From Paracholeplasma morum (GTDB taxonomy: Bacteria > Bacillota_I > Bacilli_A > Acholeplasmatales > UBA5453): a stretch of 44,318 nucleotides of DNA. The notes beneath the pieces were generated by a model. The model was not told the DNA's origin. It did no database searches and saw only the letters and a list, made by a program, of their open reading frames with translations. Below are positions 30,642 to 39,772 of the stretch, one piece after another; positions within the stretch are counted from its first letter, which is position 1; every line of letters begins with the position of its first letter. The stretch spans positions 1 to 44,318 of the forward strand of contig NZ_JAFBBG010000013.1 of assembly GCF_016907055.1 (NCBI RefSeq). Direction: 5' to 3'. The position numbers were made by a program, and so were the translations under genes.

Positions 30642-32069
30642 ATGAAAATTAAAGATCTTGATGACATTATAAGGAAAGTCCCCTTATCAAAAAGACTAAA
30701 GGCATGTCAAATCGAATCTTATGATAGAATAGGTGCTAATTCACCAATTATCCTTAGTAATGAGAGTCATTCCAATAGACCATCAAATTATGAATTAGAA
30801 TTGATCGCTTTTAGATCAATCATTAATTCCCCTTGTGAAAACTATAGAGAAAGAAAGAGTAATTGGTTATTTGAAGCAACTAAGTTATTAAGAAATAACG
30901 ATTTTTTTAATGCTGAAAATATATCAACTGACGAGATATTTTCGCGAATATTGTTCTTACAAATGGAGCCACAAATTAACTACAATATTTTATATTATAG
31001 ATACAATTATTTTTTCAACTTCGAATCAGAACAACTTGATATGAAAGAAGAGTTTTTTAATAAATTTGGTGTAAACTATAAAAGTTTCGTTAATCTCTCT
31101 TTTTTTACACTGGCTTTTGCACAATCATTAAAAGATGATAGCTTTAATTATGCATTAGAATTAATTCTTGATGATGAAGACAAGATAGCACTTAAATGCA
31201 TAACAAGCACACCTGATAAACTACTAGAAAAGCACGAGGAACTAGTATCACGACTAAGTGAATCACGAAATGAGTTTTTTGATCTAAATTTATTATCACA
31301 ATTTCCTATTGTTGATTATATGAATCAACGATTTATTCCTTATATTCCATATATCCCATATGCTTGTACTCGGAGCTTAATGTTTAGATTAACTGAGAAT
31401 AATGATGCTCTAAGACAAAAAATAGGAAAGTCTGTTTTAGAAAACTATCTAGAATATTTAGTAATGAAATCAGAAGTTACGAACAAATTTCGACATATAA
31501 AAGAATTCAAGTATTCAAAAAATAACAAAGATAGTTCAGACTTAATGATTCATTCAGATGATGAACTTATTTTTATTGAGGCTAAATTATTTAATCAAAG
31601 TCTTAAACTCAGATCACTTGAAGTTGAAGAAATTACTAAGTCTCATGAGAGAGTATCGGATGCTATTGTTCAGATACTAAGAAATATTGTTGACATGAAA
31701 AATGGAGAAATGAATGAATATTTAAGTGTTTTTGAATTAAATAAAACATATGGTATTGTCGTATTATATGATGAGTTCTATTTTAACAATAACGAAACTT
31801 ATCAGTTAGCGTACAGAAAAAGCAAGGAAAAAGGATATGATTTCACGAAAAAGCAAATCGAGGACATGATAAAAATTTATTCACTAACAATGCTCGAGAA
31901 TAACTTGAATATATATGGAGGTCATATTTTTCAGTTATTGAAGGGGTTGGAAATGAAATCACCTGTCAGCAGATTATTAAATTTTGAAGCAGTATGCAAA
32001 TCACTCATTAGTCATGATGAAGAAGAAATTAAGAAGAGGGTCACAAAGAATAAGGTGATGATCAAATGA
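30642..32069 (+). CDS. Accessory protein with PD-(D/E)XK nuclease-like core, inserted between terL and portal
   Basis: A 475-aa protein with no phage structural features. SSDLMIHSDDELIFIEAKLF contains Asp300...Glu313-x-Lys315 on neighbouring strands, the PD-(D/E)XK core. The upstream part is helical and rich in Asn and Glu; RFIPYIPYIPYACTR (about residues 228-242) has three IPY repeats. The part after the core is a long helical region. It has its own AGAGGAG site and overlaps the portal start by 4 bases. TerL and portal are usually adjacent, so this gene looks like a moron. An anti-phage or competitor-exclusion role is inferred from position and the nuclease motif. Confidence 0.6.
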   Translation: MKIKDLDDIIRKVPLSKRLKACQIESYDRIGANSPIILSNESHSNRPSNYELELIAFRSIINSPCENYRERKSNWLFEATKLLRNNDFFNAENISTDEIFSRILFLQMEPQINYNILYYRYNYFFNFESEQLDMKEEFFNKFGVNYKSFVNLSFFTLAFAQSLKDDSFNYALELILDDEDKIALKCITSTPDKLLEKHEELVSRLSESRNEFFDLNLLSQFPIVDYMNQRFIPYIPYIPYACTRSLMFRLTENNDALRQKIGKSVLENYLEYLVMKSEVTNKFRHIKEFKYSKNNKDSSDLMIHSDDELIFIEAKLFNQSLKLRSLEVEEITKSHERVSDAIVQILRNIVDMKNGEMNEYLSVFELNKTYGIVVLYDEFYFNNNETYQLAYRKSKEKGYDFTKKQIEDMIKIYSLTMLENNLNIYGGHIFQLLKGLEMKSPVSRLLNFEAVCKSLISHDEEEIKKRVTKNKVMIK

Positions 32070-33280
32070 TTTTATTCAAACGAAAGAAAAAACAGGGTTC
32101 AGCTGAGTCTTTTAAATTTGTTAATGAAATAAATCTACCACTTACAAGTTTTGGAAATAACATCTCAAAATCAGATGTCGTAAAGATTGCGATTGATAGG
32201 ATAGCAAGTCAGTGTGCAAAACTTAAACCTAGATACATTAAGAAAGCGAATGATAAGACAGTTACAGAGAAATCTGGCAAACTGTCTTTTATTTTAAAGC
32301 ACCAACCAAATGAGGTCATGACTCCTTACCAATTTATTTATATGGTGATTACGACACTACTCATGAACGACAATGCATTTATCTATCCTATGTTTGATGG
32401 TGCAACCGGTGAAATTAGAGCTCTTTATCCGCTTAAACCATCCATTGTTGAACCAATCATAGATTCAGGTGGTAGTTACTATTTAAAGTTCAGCTTTGAT
32501 AGAGAAGAATCCTTCACGATTCCATATGAGAACATTATTCACATTAAAAGGTTTTATCATACGAATCAGATCTTTGGTGGATCAAGTTCAAAAGGTGACC
32601 AAGAAGCACTCTTAAAAACAATTCAAATCAATGAGAATGTGCTTCAAGGTATTGATAATGCTCTTAAAAGTTCAATGCAAATCAAAGGGCTACTTAAAAT
32701 GAGTGCCATGTTAAGTGAAACTGACAAAAAGAAACAACTGGATTCATTTAACGAGATACTTAAAGAGTCGATTAGAAATAAGGGGAGTTCGATTATTCCG
32801 GTGGATTTAAAAGGTGATTATGTACCTTTAACAACAGATCCAAAGCTAATAGATAAGGATACCTTAGAGTTTTTACAATCTAAAATCCTAGATTACTTTG
32901 GAGTGTCAGTTCCAATATTCAATTCCAAATATACAGAAGATGAATTCAACTCATTTTATGAACAAACCATCGAGCCTTTAGCCATTCAAATGTCTGAGGC
33001 TTTTTCTTTAGGCTTGCTTACTCAAAATGAAATCATGCGTGGTGAAGAGATTATCTTTTACAGTGAAAGACTTCAATATGCATCCTGGAACACAAAGGTT
33101 ACAGCAATAGAAAAACTCATGGGGTTAGGTATTATGTCACTCAATGAATCAAGAGGGTTGTTGGGACTTGAACCAGTTGAAAACGGTGATAGAAGATTAC
33201 AATCACTCAATTATGTTGATGCTACAAAAGCAAACGAATATCAAGTAGGGAAGGATGATTTAAATGAAGGTAACGATTAA
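32066..33280 (+). CDS. Portal protein, HK97 family
   Basis: A 404-aa portal monomer; twelve form the ring through which DNA enters the capsid. MILFKRKKKQGSAESF, VVKIAIDRIASQCAKLKPRY, YIVITTLLMNDNAF-like YMVITTLLMNDNAFIYP and the late NEIMRGEEIIFYSERLQYAS and NESRGLLGLEPVENGDR blocks fit the HK97 portal group. The start overlaps the nuclease-like gene by 4 bases with GGTGATG before it. It overlaps the next small gene by 17 bases. Confidence 0.88.
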   Translation: MILFKRKKKQGSAESFKFVNEINLPLTSFGNNISKSDVVKIAIDRIASQCAKLKPRYIKKANDKTVTEKSGKLSFILKHQPNEVMTPYQFIYMVITTLLMNDNAFIYPMFDGATGEIRALYPLKPSIVEPIIDSGGSYYLKFSFDREESFTIPYENIIHIKRFYHTNQIFGGSSSKGDQEALLKTIQINENVLQGIDNALKSSMQIKGLLKMSAMLSETDKKKQLDSFNEILKESIRNKGSSIIPVDLKGDYVPLTTDPKLIDKDTLEFLQSKILDYFGVSVPIFNSKYTEDEFNSFYEQTIEPLAIQMSEAFSLGLLTQNEIMRGEEIIFYSERLQYASWNTKVTAIEKLMGLGIMSLNESRGLLGLEPVENGDRRLQSLNYVDATKANEYQVGKDDLNEGND

Positions 33281-33458
33281 CGGTAAGGTTTCAAAAGATG
33301 TATTAAATACTGTTTTAGAAGAACAAAAAGAAAAGATTAATACAATCGAAACCTTTTGTAAGACACACAAGATTAGTGAGTTTTCATACAAGGACAATGA
33401 GCTTGAATACGTGTATGAAAAACAAGTAGCAAAACCTAAGGAGGTTGAGAAGCGATGA
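33264..33458 (+). CDS. Small phage protein between portal and protease
   Basis: A 64-aa charged protein (MKVTINGKVSKDVLNTVLEE, then KTHKISEFSYKDNELEYVY). It starts inside the end of the portal gene with GGATG nearby and overlaps the protease gene by 4 bases. A short gene at this place is common in Firmicute siphophages and has no known function. The frame is supported by the overlaps only. Confidence 0.55.
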   Translation: MKVTINGKVSKDVLNTVLEEQKEKINTIETFCKTHKISEFSYKDNELEYVYEKQVAKPKEVEKR

Positions 33459-34051
33459 AGAAAGAAACTAGAATAGCAGAAGTCAGGTTAGAAGAAATCG
33501 ATGACAAGATGATCTTAGAAGGATATGCGATCGTTTATGATGAACCCACTTTAATTGGTGATGAATCGTATGGATTTATCGAAAGCATTAGTAGAAGTGC
33601 AATTACTGATGCAGCCATCAAAGATGTGCCAATGAAGTATAACCACATGGATTCATTCTTAATCATTGCTCGAACTAAAAACGGCTCACTTACCTTAACG
33701 AGTGATGATGTCGGATTAAAGGTTAGAGCTGAGTTACTTGATACACAAAGCAATCAAGACATTTTTAAGATGGTCAAATCAGGCTTATTGGATAAGATGA
33801 GCTTTGCTTTTGTGGTGAGTGAACAGGAATGGAATCGTGATGGTGATATTCCAAAAAGAACTATTAGAAAGATTGAACGTTTATATGATGTTTCAATCGT
33901 TGACACACCTGCTTATGATAAGACTTCGATTTATGCTCGTTCTTTAGAGGCTATGGACTTAGAACTAAAGACTATGGATTTAGCAGAGCAAAATAAGAAG
34001 GCTGAACTTATAAGAAAAAAACTAAATTTGAAAATAAAAATAGGAGAATAA
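33455..34051 (+). CDS. Prohead protease, HK97 family (S78)
   Basis: A 198-aa serine protease that trims the capsid scaffold during maturation. LEGYAIVYDEPT is the N-terminal strand, KYNHMDSFLIIARTKNGSL holds the catalytic His, and GLLDKMSFAFVVSEQEW holds the catalytic Ser. IERLYDVSIVDTPAYDKTSI is the usual C-terminal block. It stands just before the capsid gene, as expected. An AAGGAGG site precedes the ATG. Confidence 0.88.
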   Translation: MKKETRIAEVRLEEIDDKMILEGYAIVYDEPTLIGDESYGFIESISRSAITDAAIKDVPMKYNHMDSFLIIARTKNGSLTLTSDDVGLKVRAELLDTQSNQDIFKMVKSGLLDKMSFAFVVSEQEWNRDGDIPKRTIRKIERLYDVSIVDTPAYDKTSIYARSLEAMDLELKTMDLAEQNKKAELIRKKLNLKIKIGE

Positions 34052-34055
34052 GAAG

Positions 34056-35183
34056 ATGAATTTAGAAAAAAGAAGTAATGAAATTAAAGCACGCATCACT
34101 GAAATCAAAGGTTTGATTGGTGCGGAAGTAACACTTGAAGTGTTAGAACAATTGGAAGCTGAAGTTGATGAACTCAATAAAGAGAAGGATACGATTGAAA
34201 GAAAACTTGCTATTCAAAACAAGACGAAAATCAATCCAGTCGTTATTGAAAGATCGAATCAAGTGGATAAAGATCAATTAGAAACTCGTGGTAAGAACCT
34301 AAGAGAAAGCAGAGTCGTTCAAGTTTCAAGTGAAGAAATTCTATTACCTGAACACATTGCTGATGGCATTACACCGCATCCATTTGCACAAGTATCTGCC
34401 TTAGTTGACAAGGTAAAAGTTGTAAACCTAAACGGTGGTGAAACTTATAAAAAGTCATTTGTTAAAGGTAGCGGTATTGCTGGTTTAACTGGAGAGGGTG
34501 AACCTTATTCAGAAACTGAACCTGAATATGGTTATTTAACGATCACTAAAGTTAAAGTGACAGCTTATACAGAAATCACTGAAGAGTTAGAAAAACTACC
34601 TAACTTACCATATCAAGCCGAAGTTTTAAAGAACATTAATCTATCCCTTAAGAAGAAGATTAGTGAACAAATCCTAAGAGGTCCAGGTACATCAAATACA
34701 TTCACAGGAATCTTCAGTGATAAAGCAATCGCTCTATCGGATACTGCTGATTTAGAAATCACATCGATTACCGATTCAACCTTAGATGATATCATCTTTG
34801 CTTATGGTGGCGATGAAGAAGTCGAAGGTGGAGCGTACTTAATCCTTAACAAGAATGATTTAAGAGCATTTGCTGGCTTACGTACTGCAGAGGGTAGAAA
34901 AGTACACACGATTGACTATATCAACAACACGATTGATGGTATTCCTTATATTATCAACTCACATTGTAAGGCTATTTCAGATACCAATACGGTAGCTGGA
35001 GAATATGGTCTTGCATATGGATCCTTACTCAATTATGAAGTGCCTGTTTTCTCACCTGTTGAGATTAGCAAGTCTAATGATTACAAATTTAAAGATGGCA
35101 TCATCTGCTACAAAGCGTCCGTATTTACAGGCGGTAACGTTGTCGGTTATAAAGGCTTCCTAAGAGTTAAAAAGAAAGCCTAA
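34056..35183 (+). CDS. Major capsid protein, HK97 fold
   Basis: A 375-aa capsid subunit. The N-terminal 70-80 residues are a coiled-coil scaffold domain (RITEIKGLIGAEVTLEVLEQ, EVDELNKEKDTIERKL), removed by the protease. The mature part has EGEPYSETEPEYGYLTITKV, TAYTEITEELEKLPNLPYQA and the E-loop and A-domain strands ending in KDGIICYKASVFTGGNVVGY. It follows the protease gene by 4 bases, after a TAGGAG site. Complete. Confidence 0.9.
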   Translation: MNLEKRSNEIKARITEIKGLIGAEVTLEVLEQLEAEVDELNKEKDTIERKLAIQNKTKINPVVIERSNQVDKDQLETRGKNLRESRVVQVSSEEILLPEHIADGITPHPFAQVSALVDKVKVVNLNGGETYKKSFVKGSGIAGLTGEGEPYSETEPEYGYLTITKVKVTAYTEITEELEKLPNLPYQAEVLKNINLSLKKKISEQILRGPGTSNTFTGIFSDKAIALSDTADLEITSITDSTLDDIIFAYGGDEEVEGGAYLILNKNDLRAFAGLRTAEGRKVHTIDYINNTIDGIPYIINSHCKAISDTNTVAGEYGLAYGSLLNYEVPVFSPVEISKSNDYKFKDGIICYKASVFTGGNVVGYKGFLRVKKKA

Positions 35184-35208
35184 GCAAGACTAGAATAGAG
35201 GTTAGAAT

Positions 35209-35499
35209 ATGGGACTACTTGAAACAGTAAAAAAATCATTATTGATTCCGCTCAGTGAAACCTATGCTGATGATGAATTAAATAATCATATCAGTGCATG
35301 TAAAAACTTACTCGTATCTACAGGGATTACACCAGCAGTTGTAGAAAACCATCCATTAGCTCATTCGCTAGTGGTTATTTACTGCAAGACCTTCTTTGGT
35401 TTTAAATCAGATGGTTCAGTTAAAGACTTACCTAAGAGTTTTGACATGCTCTTGAATCAACTATCATTATCATGTGGTGATTATCATGTTTCCGAGTAG
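35209..35499 (+). CDS. Head-tail connector (gp6-like) protein
   Basis: A 96-aa helical protein, MGLLETVKKSLLIPLSETYA, with DDELNNHISACKNLLVSTGI, the pattern of HK97 gp6-type adaptors that bind the portal ring after packaging. It stands directly after the capsid gene, as in related phages. GAGG precedes the start, and it overlaps the next gene by 14 bases. Confidence 0.75.
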   Translation: MGLLETVKKSLLIPLSETYADDELNNHISACKNLLVSTGITPAVVENHPLAHSLVVIYCKTFFGFKSDGSVKDLPKSFDMLLNQLSLSCGDYHVSE

Positions 35500-35821
35500 T
35501 CCTAATATTCGACTGACTTTATTAAAGATCAGATTAGTTAAAGATGAGATCGGCAATCAAGGTTATGGTTTCATTTCTAAAAAAGAAGTCATTGGCATTT
35601 CAAAGTCAGTAACTTCTAAAGAGTATTATGAAAGTAAGAAGAACGAATACAAATTAGACATGGCACTTAAGATTCAAAGCTTCTTGTATGACGGCAGCAA
35701 GTACGCAATCATCGATGACTTGATTTATCAAATTGAACGAACATATCTACAAGGACAGTTTTTAGAACTCTACTTGATGGAAACAAAAATGAAGGTGAGT
35801 GATATAAATGGCTACGCTTAA
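35486..35821 (+). CDS. Head closure protein (head-tail joining, gp16-like)
   Basis: A 111-aa strand-rich protein (IRLTLLKIRLVKDEIGNQGY, KYAIIDDLIYQIERTYLQGQ). Size and position, second after capsid, match head-closure (stopper) proteins of the SPP1 gp16/HK97 gp7 class. The ATG at 35486 is preferred over a GTG at 35474, since GTGGTGA lies between them. It overlaps both neighbours, so expression is coupled. Confidence 0.65.
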   Translation: MFPSSPNIRLTLLKIRLVKDEIGNQGYGFISKKEVIGISKSVTSKEYYESKKNEYKLDMALKIQSFLYDGSKYAIIDDLIYQIERTYLQGQFLELYLMETKMKVSDINGYA

Positions 35822-36185
35822 TGACTTTGTAGATGAAATTAATCATGAAATATCAGAATATGCAGAATCAGTTAAAAAAGAACTTGAACAAAAACTTGAT
35901 GAAACGGCAACATTGATATTAGAGTATGTCATTTCTAACACACCAAGAAGTGGTAGAAAAGGTGCAATGGCAGATGAGTTTATAAAGACTGATATTGGTG
36001 AAGGTCACACGAAAACTATTGTCATCCATGCAAAAGAAAAGGGTAGATTGGTTCATTTGATTGAATTTGGTTTTCAACATAAGAGTGGAAAGTATGTCGC
36101 TGCAAGACTGTTCATGAGACCTGCATTTGACTACTTTACACCTAAAATGCTGGATGATATCAGGAGGATTATACGTGGGAACTAA
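35808..36185 (+). CDS. HK97 gp10-type tail completion protein
   Basis: A 125-aa protein: ESVKKELEQKLDETATLILE, then VISNTPRSGRKGAM and KEKGRLVHLIEFGFQHKSGKYVAARL (key residues LxHLxEFG..H..G) ending FMRPAFDYFTP. This is the gp10/HK97 family that caps the tail tube at the head end. It overlaps the previous gene by 14 bases with GGTGAG before the start. Confidence 0.82.
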   Translation: MATLNDFVDEINHEISEYAESVKKELEQKLDETATLILEYVISNTPRSGRKGAMADEFIKTDIGEGHTKTIVIHAKEKGRLVHLIEFGFQHKSGKYVAARLFMRPAFDYFTPKMLDDIRRIIRGN

Positions 36186-36528
36186 AGAAAGATTAGCGTA
36201 TATTTATGGACTCCTTAATGACGTACTACCTGGTAATGTTCATTATGCTCTTTATGTAACTGATAACGCTGAACCACCTTTTATTGTCTACCAAGAATTG
36301 AATAAAAATCCAAAGTTCTATGCAGATGATTCGTATTTAATTAAGCAAGTTACGATTCAAATCACACTTGTTACCAAAACAAAAGATACAACAATTGAAT
36401 CTAGTTTAGAAGAAGTATTACAAAATGCAGGTATTGATTTTAGAATGATTAGCGAATATTCACTGATTGATACAGGCATTTATCGAATTTATGAAATAAA
36501 GATGGAGGAATATAAAAATGAGCAATAA
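36175..36528 (+). CDS. Minor tail / tail terminator-like protein (DUF3168-like)
   Basis: A 117-aa protein following gp10. It starts at GTG 36175, since AGGAGG lies eight bases before it, while the open frame upstream is not preceded by any site. RLAYIYGLLNDVLPGNVHYA, then EPPFIVYQELNKNPKFYADD, matches the pattern of small tail-completion or tail-terminator proteins. It overlaps gp10 by 11 bases and the major tail gene by 11. Confidence 0.7.
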   Translation: MGTKERLAYIYGLLNDVLPGNVHYALYVTDNAEPPFIVYQELNKNPKFYADDSYLIKQVTIQITLVTKTKDTTIESSLEEVLQNAGIDFRMISEYSLIDTGIYRIYEIKMEEYKNEQ

Positions 36529-37087
36529 AGTAACATTTGGACTTAAGAACGTCCATTATGCAATTGCAACACCAACCGAAGATGATACATGGGATTTTGG
36601 TACACCTAAGAAACTACACGGAGCTCAAGAACTTAGTGCAGAAGTCATTGCAGGTAAAACTGATGTTTATGCAGATGATAAAATTGTCGCTACCCTAGCA
36701 TCAAGCAGTGGATCTAATATCACCTTAAAGTTAACTGAACTTGACGATGATTTCAAAGTGGATATTTTAGGGTTTGCAAGAGATTCTAATGACAACCTTG
36801 TAGAGATTGTTAATCATAGAACTAAAACATTCGCACTTGGATATGAGATTCAAGGTGATGTGAAGTCAAGACGTATTTGGTATTTCTTGTGTACTGCAAG
36901 TCCAGTTAGTGATGCGACTAAAACAAAAGCAGAATCAATCGAACCGAATGCGGTTAGTATTACAATTACAGCAAGACCTATTGAGGTTGGCAATGTATCT
37001 GTGATTAGAACGATAGCAAAATTTGGTGACACAAATTATCAACAGTTCTTTGCACAAGTTCCGACATTACCTGTCATAGGTGTATAG
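36518..37087 (+). CDS. Major tail protein (phi13-type)
   Basis: A 189-aa tail-tube protein: VTFGLKNVHYAIATPTEDDT, then GAQELSAEVIAGKTDVYADD and KTFALGYEIQGDVKSRRIWY are the signature of phi13/Lactobacillus-type major tail subunits. Hexameric rings of it form the tail tube. A GATGGAGG site precedes the start. It is followed by the tail chaperone genes, as usual. Confidence 0.85.
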   Translation: MSNKVTFGLKNVHYAIATPTEDDTWDFGTPKKLHGAQELSAEVIAGKTDVYADDKIVATLASSSGSNITLKLTELDDDFKVDILGFARDSNDNLVEIVNHRTKTFALGYEIQGDVKSRRIWYFLCTASPVSDATKTKAESIEPNAVSITITARPIEVGNVSVIRTIAKFGDTNYQQFFAQVPTLPVIGV

Positions 37088-37088
37088 T

Positions 37089-37424
37089 ATGGAAAAAACA
37101 ATTAATCTAAGAGGTGAGGATCTTAAACTAAGGTCTTCACTTTTTACTATTATCTCTTATCGCAGTGTATTTGGAACTGAGTTATTCAGTGACATTAAGA
37201 AGCTTGAAAACTTGAATAAAGATGAAACGGATGCAGCATTAGTCATCGATATTCTTTTTAGAATTATCTACATTCTGCACAAACCATACACAAAAAAGAG
37301 CTATGATGAGTTCTTGATGGACTTGGATTTTAGCGTATTATCTGATGTGAAGGAACTTGAAAACATTTCAAATACAATCACCTTAATGTTAGGTGGTAAT
37401 GAAGGTGAACAAGACCCAAAGTAG
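37089..37424 (+). CDS. Tail assembly chaperone (gpG-like)
   Basis: A 111-aa helical, acidic protein. It is the short product of the chaperone pair that coats the tape measure during tail assembly. The last codons contain a slippery heptamer CCCAAAG directly before the TAG stop. AGGTG lies six bases before the ATG at 37089; a GTG at 37080 is an alternative. Position between the major tail and tape measure genes is decisive. Confidence 0.75.
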   Translation: MEKTINLRGEDLKLRSSLFTIISYRSVFGTELFSDIKKLENLNKDETDAALVIDILFRIIYILHKPYTKKSYDEFLMDLDFSVLSDVKELENISNTITLMLGGNEGEQDPK

Positions 37425-37618
37425 ATATACAAGATGAGCAAAACACAACAGCCAATATCATTTATAATCTTGCTCATCTTGGCATCTCAATTAAGGACAC
37501 AGAATATTTTGATATTGATGTATATGCAATGCTGATTGAACTCGAGGTTAAAACACTATCCAATGAACCACAAACAAAAAGAGCAACTCAAAGGGACATA
37601 GATTTATTCTTATTATAA
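37089..37618 (+). CDS. Tail assembly chaperone, long -1 frameshift product (gpGT-like)
   Basis: At 37415-37421 the heptamer C CCA AAG fits the X XXY YYZ rule. A -1 shift there avoids the TAG at 37422-37424 and reads on for 65 residues (VDIQDEQNTTANIIYNLAHL, then DIDVYAMLIELEVKTLSNEP) to a TAA at 37616-37618, six bases before the tape measure start region. The extension has no start codon and site of its own with a good fit. Lambda gpG/gpGT and most siphophages use this. Which fraction shifts is unknown. Confidence 0.7.
37415..37421 (+). promoter_or_regulatory. -1 ribosomal frameshift slippery site
   Basis: CCCAAAG in frame as C CCA AAG directly before the zero-frame TAG. No clear downstream pseudoknot was identified by eye. 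Confidence 0.7.
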
Positions 37619-37630
37619 AGGTAGGTGAGT

Positions 37631-39772
37631 ATGATGGCAGAGACAATTAAAGGCATAAATATTAAGTTGAGTCTTGATGGCAAGGATCTTGATAACGAAT
37701 TAAAAGAGATAAACAAAGAACTTAAAGAACAGCAAAAAGACTTGCGTGCCATTAATACAAACCTAAAATATGACAGTTCAAACGTTGAGCTTTGGCGTAA
37801 GAAACAAACCCAGTTAAATGAGATGCTTGAAACGACTAAAAAACGCTTAGATACGCAAAATAAGGCGTTAGAAAAGGCTAAACAAGGTCTTAAACTTGGT
37901 ACAACTTCAGACGCTGAATTTAGAAAAGTTCAACGCAATGTTTCATACAGTGAATCAGAAGTAAAACGACTTAATAACGAACTTGATAAAACAAAATCTA
38001 AGATCAAAGATTTAGGCAATGCTAAGTTTGACAATATCGCTAAGGTTGGTAGTACCTTAACCAAAAGTCTGACGGTTCCTATTCTAGGTGCCGTTACTGC
38101 TTTAGGTGCACTTGCTAAAAAAGGTGCTGACACTGCTGATGCACTTAACGATACTGCTCAAAAAATAGGGATGTCTATTGAAGCTCTACAAGAATGGAAT
38201 CATGTCGCAACTATTGCCGGAACAGAAACCGGTAGTTTGGAGCGTGCCTTTGTTAAGGTGAATTCAATTCTAGCTGATATTGCCTTAGGTGATGTTAAAA
38301 ATATCGCAGGTCCGCTTCATGCACTTGGCATATCGATGGAAGACTTAGAAGGTAAAGACACGAGTGAAGCTTTCGAGATTATGAGAGATGCCTTATCTAA
38401 AGTAGAGGATCAATCTTTAAAGACTGCACTTGCTAATCATTTATTTGGTGACAAGTTAGGTTCTGAGTTGCTTCCAATGCTTAATATGGAATCAGAAGCA
38501 ATAAACGAGTTAAGAGAACAAGCAAGAGCACTTGGTATCATTACAAGTGAACAAGCTGAAACAACAGGTGCATTTAATGACTCGCTGGATAGACTAAAAG
38601 TATCAACAACAGCACTTTCAGTCGAACTAGCGGTAGCGCTTGTTCCAGCTATGCAGTCTGTCGTTGAAGCAATCACCAATAAACTCATTCCTGCAGTAAG
38701 TAACATGATTTCATGGTGGACGAATCTTAGTAGTGGCACACAACAACTGATTGGTTTCTTAGTTGGACTTGCAGCTGCTGTTGGACCCGTATTAACTATC
38801 ATCGGTAAAGTTGGTCCGATACTAAAGGTAGTAGCAGTTGCTTTAAAAGGCGTCGGTGCTGCTGGTGCTATTGCAGGGATTGGTATTAATGCTGCAACCT
38901 TAGGCATTGGTGCTTTGATTGCGATTGTAGTTATGGCTCTAATGCGTAGCGAAAAGTTCAAAGAATTATTAGAAAAACTCATGGAGACTTTTATGAGACT
39001 CCTAGAACCTATCATGAAGATAGTTGAAGTTTTAATGGATGCATTAATGCCTATCGTTGAGATAGTTATCAATATATTCACAAGACTTATCGACATATTA
39101 GTGCCGATCATCGATATGATCTTAGCTCCAATGATTAAACAACTCGAGTTTTTAGGTAATATTTTTGAGATGATATCACCATTAATTGAAATGGTTGGTA
39201 ATGTTTTACAAGCAATCCTAGTTCCTGCATTTAAGGCATTAGAGTTCATTTTAAACCCGATATTAGACATATTAGAAACGATTATTGGATTCTTCACAAA
39301 GATATTTGATTTTGCTGGTAGTGTTGGAGATGTTGTTGGTGGTGCATTAGGCGGTATTGGTGATACGATTGGAAATGTTGTCGGTGGTATTGGTAATTTT
39401 ATCGGAGATGTTGCAGGTAAAGTTGGCGATTTTGTTGGCGGTGTAGCTGATAAAGTCACTGGAATTGCTTCAAATGTGGTTGATACGGTATCGAACTTTG
39501 CAGGTGGTGCAATTAAAGGCGTAACAGATGTTGCAAACAATATCGTCGATGGCGTTTCTAACTTTGCTAATAACACCAAAGAAAAGGTCGGTGGCATATT
39601 CGGTAAGGTTGGCGGTTGGTTCAGTGATACATTTAATCTGAAAAAGACTTCGAATACAAGTAACCAAACGTCCAATAAGAGCACAACCAATAATGCAATC
39701 ACCATCAATACATCATCATCCACATTCGATATTGATTCAATCAACAGAGCGTTAGGTGGTAAGTTTATATGA
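37631..39772 (+). CDS. Tail tape measure protein
   Basis: A protein of about 713 aa that sets tail length. A long coiled coil (about residues 10-125; ELKEINKELKEQQKDLRAIN) is followed by a phage-tail tape measure domain (NDTAQKIGMSIEALQEWNHV, FGDKLGSELLPML). Hydrophobic segments at about residues 370-430 (LIGFLVGLAAAVGPVLTIIG, IGALIAIVVMALM) come next, then a Gly-rich repeat region (VGGIGNFIGDVAGKVGDFVG). At roughly 0.15 nm per residue the tail would be about 100 nm. ATGs at 37631 and 37634 are both possible; AAAGG precedes them. Confidence 0.88.
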   Translation: MMAETIKGINIKLSLDGKDLDNELKEINKELKEQQKDLRAINTNLKYDSSNVELWRKKQTQLNEMLETTKKRLDTQNKALEKAKQGLKLGTTSDAEFRKVQRNVSYSESEVKRLNNELDKTKSKIKDLGNAKFDNIAKVGSTLTKSLTVPILGAVTALGALAKKGADTADALNDTAQKIGMSIEALQEWNHVATIAGTETGSLERAFVKVNSILADIALGDVKNIAGPLHALGISMEDLEGKDTSEAFEIMRDALSKVEDQSLKTALANHLFGDKLGSELLPMLNMESEAINELREQARALGIITSEQAETTGAFNDSLDRLKVSTTALSVELAVALVPAMQSVVEAITNKLIPAVSNMISWWTNLSSGTQQLIGFLVGLAAAVGPVLTIIGKVGPILKVVAVALKGVGAAGAIAGIGINAATLGIGALIAIVVMALMRSEKFKELLEKLMETFMRLLEPIMKIVEVLMDALMPIVEIVINIFTRLIDILVPIIDMILAPMIKQLEFLGNIFEMISPLIEMVGNVLQAILVPAFKALEFILNPILDILETIIGFFTKIFDFAGSVGDVVGGALGGIGDTIGNVVGGIGNFIGDVAGKVGDFVGGVADKVTGIASNVVDTVSNFAGGAIKGVTDVANNIVDGVSNFANNTKEKVGGIFGKVGGWFSDTFNLKKTSNTSNQTSNKSTTNNAITINTSSSTFDIDSINRALGGKFI

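Noticed and set aside
38437-39744. Long open frame (435 codons) on the minus strand inside the tape measure gene
   Set aside because: It mirrors the Gly/Val-rich tape measure codons, gives a low-complexity Ser/Thr/Pro/Ile product, and has no start signals or position that fit; a codon-bias shadow.
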